Shown: positions 44,455 to 54,934 of the stretch, in pieces
How the letters are laid out: each line of letters opens with the position of its first letter
How positions within the stretch are numbered: the first letter of the stretch is position 1
Assembly: GCA_914767885.1 (NCBI GenBank)
Contig: CAJZBQ010000023.1
Coordinates: forward strand, 437,501-501,500
Source of the DNA: Blepharisma stoltei
Taxonomy: Eukaryota; Ciliophora; Heterotrichea; Heterotrichida; Blepharismidae
Length of the DNA: 64,000 nucleotides
Reading direction: 5' to 3'
Program-made: the position numbers and the translations under genes
The notes under the pieces: generated by a model
Database searches by the model: none
What the model saw: only the letters and a program-made list of their open reading frames with translations
Told to the model about the DNA's origin: nothing

Positions 44455-44981
44455 TACTTTCAAATTTTTTAAGCTGATCTAAAAATTATATTAGATAATG
44501 TTAGGAATTTTGGAATTTTACGAAATAACGCATAAATAGATTGCATATTAAAAATCTTTTCCATAAAAAAATTTTTGTTCACTCACGGAGGGTGGGTTTT
44601 TGGGCGAAAAATAGCGATTTTTCTAATGGTTTTGTTCACTCACGGAGGGGGGGGATTTAGATTTTATCTAAACTTTAGTCTATTCATAAATACCATTAAT
44701 ATTTTCTGTGATATTACTGAATATAATTATGGAAATATTATGAGATATAGTTTTTAAGAACACTAAAATTTTAAGAGCTTTGCTAAGAAAGGGCTAAGTA
44801 AGATAAAGAAATTTTATCAGCAATTTATGTGAAAATGGAGCTTGGAATAATAGCTATGCTTTTTTAGGGTTAATTATGCTTTATTACCCTCGAAAATAAA
44901 GTATAGCAAAAGCAAGTAAAAAATTAGAAAATCTTTAGATTTAATTAACGAAAATAATGATAACAATTAAAATTTGGACAA
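44455..44981. other. Intergenic with a truncated family A element
   Basis: 44560-44652 matches the right half of the family A GTGAGTGAACA subtype (GTTCACTCACGGAGGGTGGG, then GTTCACTCACGGAGGGGGGG) without a left end or a TA at the right. The rest is AT-rich spacer between tail-to-head genes. Confidence 0.55.
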
Positions 44982-47245
44982 CTAAGGCTTAAGCATTATT
45001 TGAGTATATGAAGAAATTGGCACATGAGATTGCATTATCATTGTCTTATGGAAAAATCCAGGTCCGCTTTGTATATCTGACTGACTAAACAGCGCAGCAA
45101 AACAAAGTTGTACCAGCACAGGTGAATTAGGTCTGTGGATTCTGATATGCGAATTTAAATTCATTGCATGTGAATAAGCTTTTGCGCTCTCCAAACTGCC
45201 ATCAGGAAATTCAAGCAAGCAATATAAATCTTCGTCACCTCTTCCTTGTACACTCAATACATCACACTCATTTACAGCTATTTCTCCTGTTGGAAAGGTT
45301 ATCTCTGCATGCTTTTTCTTGACATTTATATATTGATGCACTTTATAACTCAAAACGCTCAGAAATGAGCTGAATTCTGTATACAATGCATCAGTGTCAG
45401 GGTTTTCGTTATCATTTATAGCATTATAACAAGTTTTAACGATTTTGTCATCTTTTATAAAAGATCCTGCTTTCCATATATTTTCTATCTGATTTTTTAT
45501 TAAAGTCCAAGGAGTGTTTCTACCAGTGTAACAGTCAGAAAGCATGGAGAGAAGATAAATTATATGTATCTGAATCCTGCACTTGACAATAAATTCATTA
45601 AAACTAGCTGGCATATCAATCCTGTACGCATGCTGTAACTCACAAGTTTTATACAAAATTGTCTTTAAATTAACTTCAGGGTCATGAAGATAGCAATGAG
45701 GCTGTAAAATCATTTTATTTAATTTTACAACTAAATTTTTGCATAGTGATGCGAATTCAGAGTTTCCTTCTTCTGGGAATTTTAGATCAAGAATCATAGA
45801 AATTTGTCTTTGAGGCATATATGAGGGGTATAAATCTGAGATATAATTGATGTGCTTTTCACAAGAGCTTGGGATTTCTAAAGTTTTGTCATAACTATGA
45901 GCGTTCACTAAAAATATTAGTTTCGCTACATATATAGGGTCATTCCAGTCATGCTCGTTTGCAAGGAATCTTTTATCTAATCCTAACAGCTTGTTGACGA
46001 GAAACTTGCCATGCTTATAATTATTTTTTCCCATTTGTGAAGTCACCAAATAAATGTAATTTGTATCTTCTGGGTATTTTTGGAAAGACGCAAATAAAGC
46101 TTCAAGCACCATTAATGCAAGCTGCCCATTCTCAATACGAACCCTACAGAAAAACTCATAAATTGCATGTCTGAGGACAAGATCAGCGTCTCTTAAGTTA
46201 AAAATGCAAGAATCAACATCAGGTTTCTATTTATTTCTTACTTTTCTAAGCCCAAAATAAGGAGTTAATGCAGATAATAATTGAAAAACAGAAATTCTGA
46301 CTTCTCTAAACTCGTCATTGATTGCGTCTAGGGAAATTTTTATGACTTTATATATACAGGTTGCCCGATGATGGCTCCACACAGGATATGGATTTCACGT
46401 GTGGAGCCCTTTTTGGTGCGTGGAAGTGAGGATTCTCCACTTGTCAACACGTGGAACCCATTTCCCGTGTGGAGCCCTTTTCTGGTTTGCCCGATGATGG
46501 CACATTGAGCGCCATCATCTGGCATTTATTATAAGCATGAATTGCATTCTTCTTTGGGATGAGAATTTATCACTGTATGAAGCAGTTTACTAATGGCTTC
46601 CAGCACCGCCAGCCTTATTTCACAAAATTCTGACTCCAACATAATCAATAAAAATCCGTTTGCTGGCTGTTTTTCATCAGTTGTCAAAGCTTGGTAAAAT
46701 GAATTTGGAGAAGGTCTTAGCTGCCCAATCAGCTTAAACGCTTCAATAATAACAGTTCTAAACTTTGAATAAACCATAGGAGACAATGTATGCATTACAT
46801 AATCTTCGTTTAAGTTTCTCTTGTTCCTAAAATAGCACCTCATAGCTGAAATCTGCACTTCTTCGCTCATGTCATCGAAAAAGGGTAAACAGAAGTCAGG
46901 ATTTATCGTTTTTATTGAGTCTAAAGCTATAGATCTGACTTTAGGATCAATATCTTTGGTAAAGCAATATAAAATTTCTTGGGAATCTGGCTCGTTTAAG
47001 GGTCATGCAAGTGAAATTAGCTGAATTACTAAAGCTCGGATATTAGGATTTGTATGGGACATAAACTTTTTACACACTTCCACATAATAGTGAAGATTAG
47101 AAATGCTCCCTACAAGTGGCGCTAAGTACAGAAGCTTAGATATCCCTTCTTTTATGTCATCTTGGCTCTCAGATTTCTGTAAAACGTCTAAAAGTGCATT
47201 AAATCTCCCTAAATAATTTTGGGTTTCTTCAGTGAGATCTACCAT
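44982..47245 (-). CDS. HEAT-repeat protein resembling Integrator subunit 4
   Basis: 689 residues from ATG 47245 to TAG 44982-44984, after removing a 179-bp IES (46353-46531) and a 15-nt intron (46227-46241). The N-terminal half has HEAT repeats with INTS4-like phrasing: DPKVRSIALDSIKTI, SEFCEIRLAVLEAISKLL, NDEFREVRISVFQLLSAL, DADLVLRHAIYEFF. The C-terminal half is a helical then beta-rich region as in INTS4. Three TGA-Trp, including SLAWPLNEP. INTS4 is a scaffold of the Integrator cleavage module. An adaptin-like HEAT protein is the main alternative. Confidence 0.65.
46227..46241 (-). other. Intron, 15 nt
   Basis: On the minus strand GTAAGAAATAAATAG. It joins YFGLRK to KPDVDSCIFNLRDADL in frame. 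Confidence 0.88.
46353..46531. mobile_element. Unusual GC-rich TA-bounded insertion (179 bp)
   Basis: Using TA at 46353-46354 and 46532-46533, removal gives EECNSCLYKVIKISLDAIND in frame. The insert has no MITE ends. Instead it contains TTGCCCGATGATGGC twice (46371 and 46488 areas), CGTGTGGAGCCCTTTT twice, the complementary GGCTCCACAC and a terminal GCGCCATCATC, so it folds into several stems. Its GC content is far above any family A or B element. Confidence 0.75.
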
Positions 47246-47278
47246 TTCTCAATTATAAGCTTTTCTTATTAACTTAAA

Positions 47279-47659
47279 ATGGCAAACACTATAGTAACGT
47301 TTACATAGGCTGAGATCGAAGAAACCATGAAGAAGCTGACAGACTCAGATTCTATACTGGGATATGCTATATACAGCCCAGAGGCAATCCCTTATAAGCA
47401 TAAAAAAATCGAATATGCCCAGGTCGTGCAGTATGGAGCGCTCATTTATGATCTCTTGTTAAGGACTAAGACTAACATTAGGAGATTAGAGCTGCAGCCT
47501 CAAGATACTGAACTACAAACCATCCGTATAAGGACTTCAAAGGATACTGAGCTTATTATTAGCAATGTCAGCGACTATTTTATGTTAGTCATCCAGCAGT
47601 GTGAAGGAAAAAATAAGAAATCATTGGAAGATGAAAAAGAAGAAGTTAAAGAAGCTTAA
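47279..47659 (+). CDS. DYNLRB: Roadblock/LC7 dynein light chain
   Basis: 121 residues from ATG 47279 with a 15-nt intron (47294-47308). MANTIAEIEETMKKL leads into the Roadblock fold: GYAIYSPEAIPYKH, LRLEL-type strand RRLELQP, and the end IRIRTSKDTELIISNVSDYF matching the family's RIRTKKHEIMIAPDKDY pattern. A charged tail of 15 residues is extra. It binds dynein intermediate chain. It is divergent to the INTS4-like gene with 33 bp between start codons. Confidence 0.88.
47294..47308 (+). other. Intron, 15 nt
   Basis: GTAACGTTTACATAG. It joins MANTI to AEIEETMKKLTD. Confidence 0.9.
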
Positions 47660-47948
47660 TTATATTTCAATTTACTCTTATTGCTTAAGTTTAAATAACT
47701 GATATAAGAAAAAGGATAAATTAATGCATTCAACTAATATGCCCAATTATTGTACAGGTTGGGTTTTATCTATGACTCTAACATGGTTTAAACAATGAAA
47801 TTTTCATGAGAAAAATAATTTTTTAATTGGCTGATGCAACAGAAATACACAAATTATATTTTGAAGAATATTAGACCCATTCTCTGTCATTAAATGAAGC
47901 TAAGTCTCTAAATAAGTTTAAATATTGCCATTAATATTATCAAGATAT

Positions 47949-48608
47949 ATGGCCGAAGGAAAAATTAGCTTCGAATTTCACGATGAAGATTTTAAAGAAA
48001 TCGAAATTGAAGACCAATCCTCCCCTTCTCGCCCAAGTCTTATTTACATACCTAAATCTGTCTCATCCTCATTAAATAACAACTTTCAAACAAATGAATC
48101 TGCACCTCGAACTCCTCAGCAGCTATCTACTCCTATGATAATTCCAATAAGTGAAAGAGATCTTAAGTTCACTCAATGTATTAGATATGCGAAATTTATC
48201 AGAATAATGTCAATCCTAGAATCATTGTTTACCTTTATTTTTCTTATTGCTCCTGATGGTATGAAATTTTTGATGTTTTTAATTATTGTTCCAGTCATTG
48301 GCTTCCTTGCAGGAAGATATTATAAGATTTGGCTTGCGGTTACATATTTAGTTTATATTGTGCTGCTAGCTATAGTGAGAATTATTTTAATGGCAATTCT
48401 TTATGATGCTTTGCTTACTACTTTAGAGGTTTTAGTTATTGTAATTGATATCCTTGTGGGTAGAATTTTATGAAAGTTTATTGCAGCTCTAAGAATGCTG
48501 ACAGAAAGTGAAAGGAGGGATTTGAGAATTTTACAAAATGGGGTTAAGAAGGGCAGCCATATGCAGCAGCACACAGATCAGTTTGGGCCTGCTAATTTAA
48601 TAAGATAA
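47949..48608 (+). CDS. Membrane protein with about four transmembrane segments
   Basis: 219 residues from ATG 47949 (MAEGKISFEFHDEDF) to TAA. A 75-residue acidic then Ser/Pro-rich N-terminus precedes hydrophobic segments (SILESLFTFIFLIA, FLMFLIIVPVIGFLAG, WLAVTYLVYIVLLAI, LLTTLEVLVIVIDILVG). One TGA-Trp follows (RILWKFIAAL). The soluble C-terminus is about 40 residues. No family recognised. Confidence 0.7.
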
Positions 48609-48729
48609 AGCTGTAATTAAATAGTGCAACTCTAATGAAATAAGATTATTAGCATCCCATATAATTTATGTTAAAAAAATTATTCATACCAACAAAGATT
48701 TAAAATCAAAAAAATAAATCGCAATTGAT

Positions 48730-49767
48730 TTACATTATAGCACTCATCTGTACTAGTCTGAACCCATCTCTGTTTAACTCTAAAATCACCCATTTTGGCT
48801 GAAGAAGTTTTTGAAACCTCACCCATTTTTGTTTATCGAACGCAGTATCCAATTCTTTCGCTATAGCAGAAGGGTTTTCATGTTCCTGTACTTGCATTGC
48901 CATTGAAATAACCGACTCCTTATCAATTTCTATAATACAATTCACTTCCTCTCCTTTTGCCCTTCTAATTATATTTGCTACATCTGAAGACACAGGTGCT
49001 CCAAACCACTCAAACATAGAAATTCCTCTTTCAAAATTCTGTGACTTTAGCCCATCAAACAAGTAAAAATTGCAGAATCTCGCATCATTGAAACAGGAGT
49101 AGTTAAATTGTATAGGAATTGGGTGAGAATTTTGATTAGACCATCTTGCAACATTTTCTGCTTCAGCGGAATGAAGCAAAAACTGTGACAATTGTTTTTT
49201 ATCCATTGGTTTTTCAACCCCAAACCCACAGTCAATTTGAGCTCCAAGCTTAAGGTAAAATGAAATTGTTAGTGGACATAATGACAATAAAAATTCCTCA
49301 TGTCTTGAAAATAGCTGAGAATTGAACCTTAAATTGCTGCAAGATGGAAGCCTGCGCAGTTTTTCGCAAAAATTTTTTAAACAGTTATAAGACCTAATTC
49401 CATCAACGTCATGCTTTATGGTCATATTTAAGCCTGTTGAGTCAACGCTCAAATAGCTTTTGAGGTCTTGACTGCAAAAAACTGACTCTTCAAGTGAAGT
49501 ATAGACTTCGTTAAGCCAAATTTCTAGAATTTCAATTAAATCAGCTCGATTTTGAGAGGATTTAAAAATCATTTTGACTGTTGTTCTTATTTTTTCTTGA
49601 GGCTTAATAAAGCTTTCAGCTTCTTCTTTTCTTCTAATTAGGGTATTGAGAGAATAAAGCGTTGACTTTTGAGAAACGTGGCTTGAAATGTCAGTATCTT
49701 TTTCTTGAATATGCTGAGAAAGTAATAACTCGTTTGGATCAGTGCAAACACTTGCTTTGCAGCCCAT
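48730..49767 (-). CDS. Protein with N-terminal MGC acylation signal
   Basis: 345 residues, single frame, TAA end. MGCKASVC at the N-terminus fits N-myristoylation at Gly2 with palmitoylation at Cys3, suggesting membrane attachment. The rest is mostly helical with no recognised domain. A conserved-looking C-terminal stretch (KWVILELNRDGFRLVQ) follows. Function unknown. Confidence 0.7.
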   Translation of the reverse strand: MGCKASVCTDPNELLLSQHIQEKDTDISSHVSQKSTLYSLNTLIRRKEEAESFIKPQEKIRTTVKMIFKSSQNRADLIEILEIWLNEVYTSLEESVFCSQDLKSYLSVDSTGLNMTIKHDVDGIRSYNCLKNFCEKLRRLPSCSNLRFNSQLFSRHEEFLLSLCPLTISFYLKLGAQIDCGFGVEKPMDKKQLSQFLLHSAEAENVARWSNQNSHPIPIQFNYSCFNDARFCNFYLFDGLKSQNFERGISMFEWFGAPVSSDVANIIRRAKGEEVNCIIEIDKESVISMAMQVQEHENPSAIAKELDTAFDKQKWVRFQKLLQPKWVILELNRDGFRLVQMSAIM

Positions 49768-50312
49768 TATTAATTTTTATATTAGAGATAATTAAATCGA
49801 TGAAATATGTAACTTATCTATAGAGGTTTAAATTTCAATTGTTTTTTAGTATTTTTGCTAATTGAAGATTGCTAATTCAAAATCCACAGAAAATCATAGA
49901 AATGGATATATAGGTGATTTTTATTTTATCACGCATCAACGTGAGTTGCAAGCCAGGACTTTGAAATATGTGACTATTAACCAAAGATGGTGCAGACAGT
50001 CTGAGACTCAGTACCCAGAGTAACAATCTGTATTAAAGCCATCACATAGGCAATGCTAAGCTTATCCTTTTTAGCTCCCGTATAACTTCCAATAAGGCAA
50101 AAACCCCCCTTAGATCACTTTTTTCTAGAGGGCATTTATCGCTACACTCTATCAGTTAGCAAAATATTGCCAGATGCGCTTGCTGATTGCTATTTTTCCT
50201 ACTTGATACCTTCAAGCTCGTCAGGAATTGATAAAATAAATTAACTCACATACCATTTTGTATAGAGTAGTCCTTAAACACTGATCTGAGATAAACAATA
50301 AAAATTTCGAAA
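49768..50312. other. Intergenic; GC-richer block at about 49930-50240
   Basis: The block has near-normal base composition, contains ATCAACGTGAGTTGCAAGCC and CAGTCTGAGACTCAG, and has no ORF. It lacks the retroposon ends. It could be a structured RNA gene (snoRNA-like or other) or an old element. I could not match it to a known RNA. Confidence 0.4.
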
Positions 50313-50687
50313 ATGGCAACAACTGTTAACTATTGGTCAACAAAATCCTTATCAGATTACATGCCTGAACCCGAAGAAACCCTAAAACCGATTGAACCCA
50401 ACAATAAAGATAATATCCTGCTGCTTCAAAAAATTGATCTGTTGCAATCTATGGTAGACAAACTTGAAAGCGAAAAAGACTCTCTTACATACAGTTGTTC
50501 AGATCTAAAGCAGCTGCTGCAATGTGTCGCTAAGCAGCATGATAAAGAAGCCGAAAGGCAAAGGAAAAATATAAAAGACCTTGAAAAAAAAATGCATAAC
50601 TTGGAGCATGCGTTAAAAATTTCAGAAATTCACTCTGCTCATCTAACTTCTATCAGGAGTTTTTGGGAAGATGTAATAAGAGATTAG
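50313..50687 (+). CDS. Short coiled-coil protein
   Basis: 124 residues, single frame, TAG end. The N-terminal 30 residues are polar; about 35-115 form a continuous coiled coil (LLLQKIDLLQSMVDKLESE and on). No family recognised. Confidence 0.65.
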   Translation: MATTVNYWSTKSLSDYMPEPEETLKPIEPNNKDNILLLQKIDLLQSMVDKLESEKDSLTYSCSDLKQLLQCVAKQHDKEAERQRKNIKDLEKKMHNLEHALKISEIHSAHLTSIRSFWEDVIRD

Positions 50688-50847
50688 TTTAAGGTTTCCT
50701 TAATAACTATTTTTAGCTTAAATCTTCTTAAATTTAGATAATTTCTTGCTGCCTAAGAAAAAAATTTCGTTATGATAAATCTCATTATGCACGTTTCGAA
50801 TAGTCATTACAAAATCTTCTTTACTTATTGTTCATCATGTTATTAAT

Positions 50848-51870
50848 TTAAACGATATCAAGATCCATTATTTGCTGCTGATCTATTATATTGCAGGCTC
50901 CTCCTTCTTCTGGATTGAACTCAGCCACACAGTAATTCCCATCCGAATTAATGACAATGAGCGTATTTGGCTCTCTTCCAAACGTACAAATTGACTTAGA
51001 ATCTTTGATTCTCAGTTGGGCAAAGCTGCATTCTGAGTCAAAATATTTTGGTAAAATACTTTTCATAAAAGAAAACGCAGACCTCGGATTCGCAGAATTT
51101 TGCTGGCTAATAGAATATATATGAATGGTTCCTTTATCACTAGAGCACGCAAGCCATAAAGATGAAGGATGAAAAGACAAACAATAAATTGAAGCTCGGT
51201 CTATTCCACGTCTGAGTTCTTGCATTAAGCTCCCATCATCAATGTTATACACCTTGATAGTCGTTCCTTTGTCAGAAGCTGAAGCAAGAATCGTTCCTTG
51301 TGGATTCATGCCTAAGCAGGCTATAGAGGTCTCATGAGCGGTTATCTGTATCAATCGATCTTCTGTATAGTTGCTAATTCTGATTTTCCCTTTTTCTCTG
51401 TCCGGAGTTGCAAGAATAATGCGATCATTATCAGAAGAAAGTGCACAAACCCCTTTCGGGTTTGGTGCTGTTAGTATGTGATCACGAATTTTTAGGTCTT
51501 GCATGCTATAGACGTAAATTTTATTTTCTAGTAAAACTACAGCACGATCTCTTCTTAGTTTGACTCCTTTTACTTCAGTTCGGAAGCAGAGCTCTCCTGT
51601 GGGCCTCATTTGGTGGTCGTCTCATATTATGACTTTATTTGGAGGGTAGCGAGGTGATTTGCCACCGCCTACAAGTGCTACGATATTGGAGCGATATAAT
51701 AATTCGACAATTCCAAATCCTCCTGGGAAATCTCGCCGAAAACAATATTTGAGTGGATAAGTGTTAAAAATACGGAAGCCTGAGTCTGTTCCTAAGGTAA
51801 AACATGAATAATCTTGATTAAATCCTGTATAAATCAGCTCATCTGCTTGGTTTGGATTTTGTGTTACCAT
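50848..51870 (-). CDS. ATG18: PROPPIN, Atg18/WIPI-type beta-propeller
   Basis: 340 residues from ATG 51870. WD40-like blades with the PROPPIN signature LRRG (QELRRGIDRA) that binds PI3P and PI(3,5)P2, preceded by DKGTTIKVYN and followed by IYCLSFHPSSLWLACSSDKG. One TGA-Trp (NKVIIWDDHQ). LRRG rather than FRRG and the overall length resemble WIPI3/4. It acts in autophagy and endosomal membrane scission, and the FAB1 product is one of its ligands. Confidence 0.92.
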
Positions 51871-52324
51871 ATGCAATTAAACTATTTTCATAATACTAAA
51901 TTAGATTTTCGATGTGAGTGAATTTTTTGAAATTATTCGGAAAACGAATTGCAGGATAATTAAATGAAAAAGTGAGATTTTCCAATTTACTATGGAATGT
52001 AAAAAGAAGAATCATAACTATTGATTTTAATTGTCGAATAAATTAATTATAGGCGAGTTTATTGAGTGCAAGCTCTCTATATAAAAATCATATCCTAATT
52101 AATTTATAGCAAAAAGTTTAGGGATTTTAGATTACCCCATAAAATATTGTCAACGATTTTTGCTATTAAAGCTTTCAAGTTTTATAAGAGCCATTCATAT
52201 AGGCGAATTGAATTTTTTATAATTTTAATAAGTTGAGGTTTTAAGACTTTGAAAACAAATTATTAAAATCGTAACCATTACTGAATTTTAAATGAAATTA
52301 TCCGAGAATAGTTTATAATAAAAA
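51871..52324. other. Intergenic, nothing recognised
   Basis: AT-rich spacer between divergent genes; expected to hold both promoters. Confidence 0.5.
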
Positions 52325-53602
52325 ATGGAAAACATAGGAAATCAGCCTCTAAGGCAACATCAGCCAAACCAGAATTACATACAATTAGGGCCCGATGGGA
52401 GACTTGCTTACACACCACTTATGCCTGGGGCTCCAATCCCTCAGCCAAGCCAAGTTCAAGGGCATGTTCAGCTCCCAGCCATGTCTATCCCAAATACAGC
52501 AGGCTTACATCAGGTGAAAGCCAGCCGTGACCGTTGGGCAAATCGAGTCATTTGTGCATCAATTTTCATGATGATGGTCTCTTTTCTTCACATTTCATTT
52601 TTAATTTTCAAATTATTCAATTTAGATCAGGAGCCTAAAATACCACCTCAAATGCTTGTTTTGAAAGCATTCATCATATCCACGATGCTTTTTGTTGCAT
52701 GGCTTGGCATCAGAGCTGGCAGGTTGAAGAGCAGCAAACATGCGAAACTCTATTTTAAAGCTTTAGTATTACTCATTCTTGTAATGGTAGTCTGTATTGG
52801 AATTTCAATAGCTCTTGTACATACGGGGAAAGTTAGAGGAAATTATGGTGAAGGTAAAGAAAGAAAAAGATATGGCCATTGGAAAGAAATTAAAGGGGGA
52901 AAACATGGCCACTATGACAAAAAAGATCATGGGAAATGGAGCCCTAACGACCTGCCTGCAGAGGAGCCAGAAGAGTTAAATCCGAGTTTACTTCAAAACG
53001 AGGATTATTCGTTCACAGCTAATGAAGAAAGCCAGCCAGATAAGCCAGTTGCAGGAGTTTCATTTGTCTCTCCTGAAGATTTCTTTGAAGCTCGACCAAA
53101 GGATTACTGGCATGATGCAAATGTGGAAGAAAATAAGCTGAACCTTGATGGATTTTATGACTTCGATAACATGGATAATTTTGATGATGCCGATAACAAT
53201 GATGATATTGACGATATTGATGATGTTGATGATTATGATGATATTGATGAGGATTCCAATGAGTTTGAATCAAGGGTTCAAGGCCATGGCAAACATAATC
53301 ATAAAGGTAGCAAAAATCATAAGAAGCACAAGCACCACCACGAGGGCAAGCACTTCAGAAAGCACGGGTTTGTTGGAGGGATGATTGCTCTTACAATAGT
53401 ATTTTCAGTTATCGGATCCTTCCTATTCTGCGCGAGAAAGCTATACCGCACATCAAGAGAGTACGAAGCCTTAGCATACAGCTCTTTGCCAGATCCCCAG
53501 AACTACGTGCAAATGTATGCAGCCCAGCCCTATGGTGCTGTTCCAGCAAATAATGTTGGTTACTATCCTCATTTAGCACCTGTCGGATCAGTTGTGCAAT
53601 AA
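52325..53602 (+). CDS. Membrane protein with Asp-rich and His-rich loop
   Basis: 425 residues, single frame. A Gln/Pro-rich N-terminus precedes three hydrophobic segments (VICASIFMMMVSFLHISFLI; MLVLKAFIISTMLFVAWLGI; ALVLLILVMVVCIGISIAL). Then comes a long polar loop with an Asp run (NDDIDDIDDVDDYDDID, about residues 295-312) and a His/Lys cluster (KHNHKGSKNHKKHKHHH), a last membrane segment (GGMIALTIVFSVIGSFLF) and a Tyr/Pro-rich tail. The acidic and His-rich loop suggests metal or calcium binding. The family is unknown. Confidence 0.75.
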   Translation: MENIGNQPLRQHQPNQNYIQLGPDGRLAYTPLMPGAPIPQPSQVQGHVQLPAMSIPNTAGLHQVKASRDRWANRVICASIFMMMVSFLHISFLIFKLFNLDQEPKIPPQMLVLKAFIISTMLFVAWLGIRAGRLKSSKHAKLYFKALVLLILVMVVCIGISIALVHTGKVRGNYGEGKERKRYGHWKEIKGGKHGHYDKKDHGKWSPNDLPAEEPEELNPSLLQNEDYSFTANEESQPDKPVAGVSFVSPEDFFEARPKDYWHDANVEENKLNLDGFYDFDNMDNFDDADNNDDIDDIDDVDDYDDIDEDSNEFESRVQGHGKHNHKGSKNHKKHKHHHEGKHFRKHGFVGGMIALTIVFSVIGSFLFCARKLYRTSREYEALAYSSLPDPQNYVQMYAAQPYGAVPANNVGYYPHLAPVGSVVQ

Positions 53603-53847
53603 TTTGGATAGATTTTATATTTAGCTAATATGTTAGTAAAATTCTTCTCATATTTTTCAAATCTTAGATGAATAAGCATTATCTACCAATTTTTACCTAT
53701 TACTTGGCAGTTTTTTATGCAATTTATTTACTTATGCACAATAATTATATGTTTTACTTTCTATTATATTTCCAAGCATTTTTTCAAATCTAATTCTTAT
53801 CAAATGGCGTTTTTTACCACTTGCTGTGGAATTATACATTTAATTAA

Positions 53848-54732
53848 ATGGACGAGAGATCACCGCTAGTCCAAAATCAAAATCAGAATCGTAGCCCTAA
53901 CCAGTCTCAGGTGATTGTTCGAGAAAACCTTTGAAATACAATTCAACGAACTCTATACTCTTCATATATCTTAATGACATTTCGGCTAGCAGTCAGCACA
54001 TTTAAAATCTTATCATGCGGCATAGTACTCTCGTTTTTTGCAGCTTCATGCAATGCTCCTTTGACTCTTTGGGTTTTAGTTAGCATGGTCTTGGAAATTG
54101 GGTACTTAATAATGCTCTTTTTTAGAATTCCACATGTAAAAATAGTTAGAGACGGAGGAGAAATCAATGAAGGTTTAGCCTTACACAATTAAATAAATAT
54201 TTTTTTAAAGTTATAAAATAAAAATAATAATTCATAAATGTCTTTAATTCCCAAATAGGAGTTAGGATTCCTTTTTAAGCTCCAAACAGCTTTATATCTT
54301 TGCTGGCTGGTTCCTGGAAATATTTGATATTGGCGATGCAAAGACTGCTACAATGATGCACCTGTTCTTACAGCTCTCGTTTTTGCTTTGCTTATTTTAG
54401 GATACTGTTATTTACTTATTCCAACAATGCTTGTGCTCTGCTTATGTGCATGCTTACCAGTTGCGATCATATTCTTGATGTTTATTTCAAATACTTCTCA
54501 ATTGCCAGCTACAGAAGGGATGATAAAAGATCTGAAATCAGTTGATTATGACTCATCAGTTAACAAAGGAGACACATCTTGCTCTATATGTGCTGTCGAA
54601 TACGCAGAAAAAGACAAAATCATTGTTATGGAATGTGATCCAAGGCACTTTTTCCATGAAGAATGCATAAAGAGATGGCTCAGAATCAATTCAAATTGTC
54701 CTATTTGTAGAACTCCTTTCTTAATGGATTAA
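53848..54732 (+). CDS. RING-H2 membrane E3 ubiquitin ligase
   Basis: 267 residues after removing the 81-bp IES 54182-54262. Four or so hydrophobic segments (KILSCGIVLSFFAASC, LVSMVLEIGYLIMLFF, ALVFALLILGYCYLLIP, MLVLCLCACLPVAIIFLMF) precede a C-terminal RING-H2: CSIC..MECDPRHFFHEECIKRW..CPICRTPF. The TGA-Trp at about 53935 and others near 54330 are required. This is the layout of the plant RNF/At1g12760-type membrane E3s. Confidence 0.88.
54182..54262. mobile_element. Short TA-bounded IES (81 bp)
   Basis: TA at 54182-54183 and 54263-54264. AT-rich; the right edge AATAGGAGT faintly recalls the GGAGT of MITE IESs. Excision gives EGLALGFLFKLQTALYL. Starting at the preceding TTA (87 bp) would also keep frame. 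Confidence 0.75.
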
Positions 54733-54934
54733 TTCAGACTTTTAAACATAGTCGTATGCTATATTGAGTAATAAATATCTTCATCATTTGAAAATTTACT
54801 TATTTAAAAATTTTTCAAAGTAACTAACTGACATCTAATCTAAAACAGTGGTTCTAATTTTATTGATGCTCAAGTATATCAGTTTACAATAAATTATAAT
54901 AACACACAGGATTCATATTTTTATTTTATTTCTT

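Noticed and set aside
53145-53384. Met/Ile-rich frame inside the Asp-rich membrane protein
   Set aside because: It is an out-of-frame reading of the GAT repeats that encode the Asp run.
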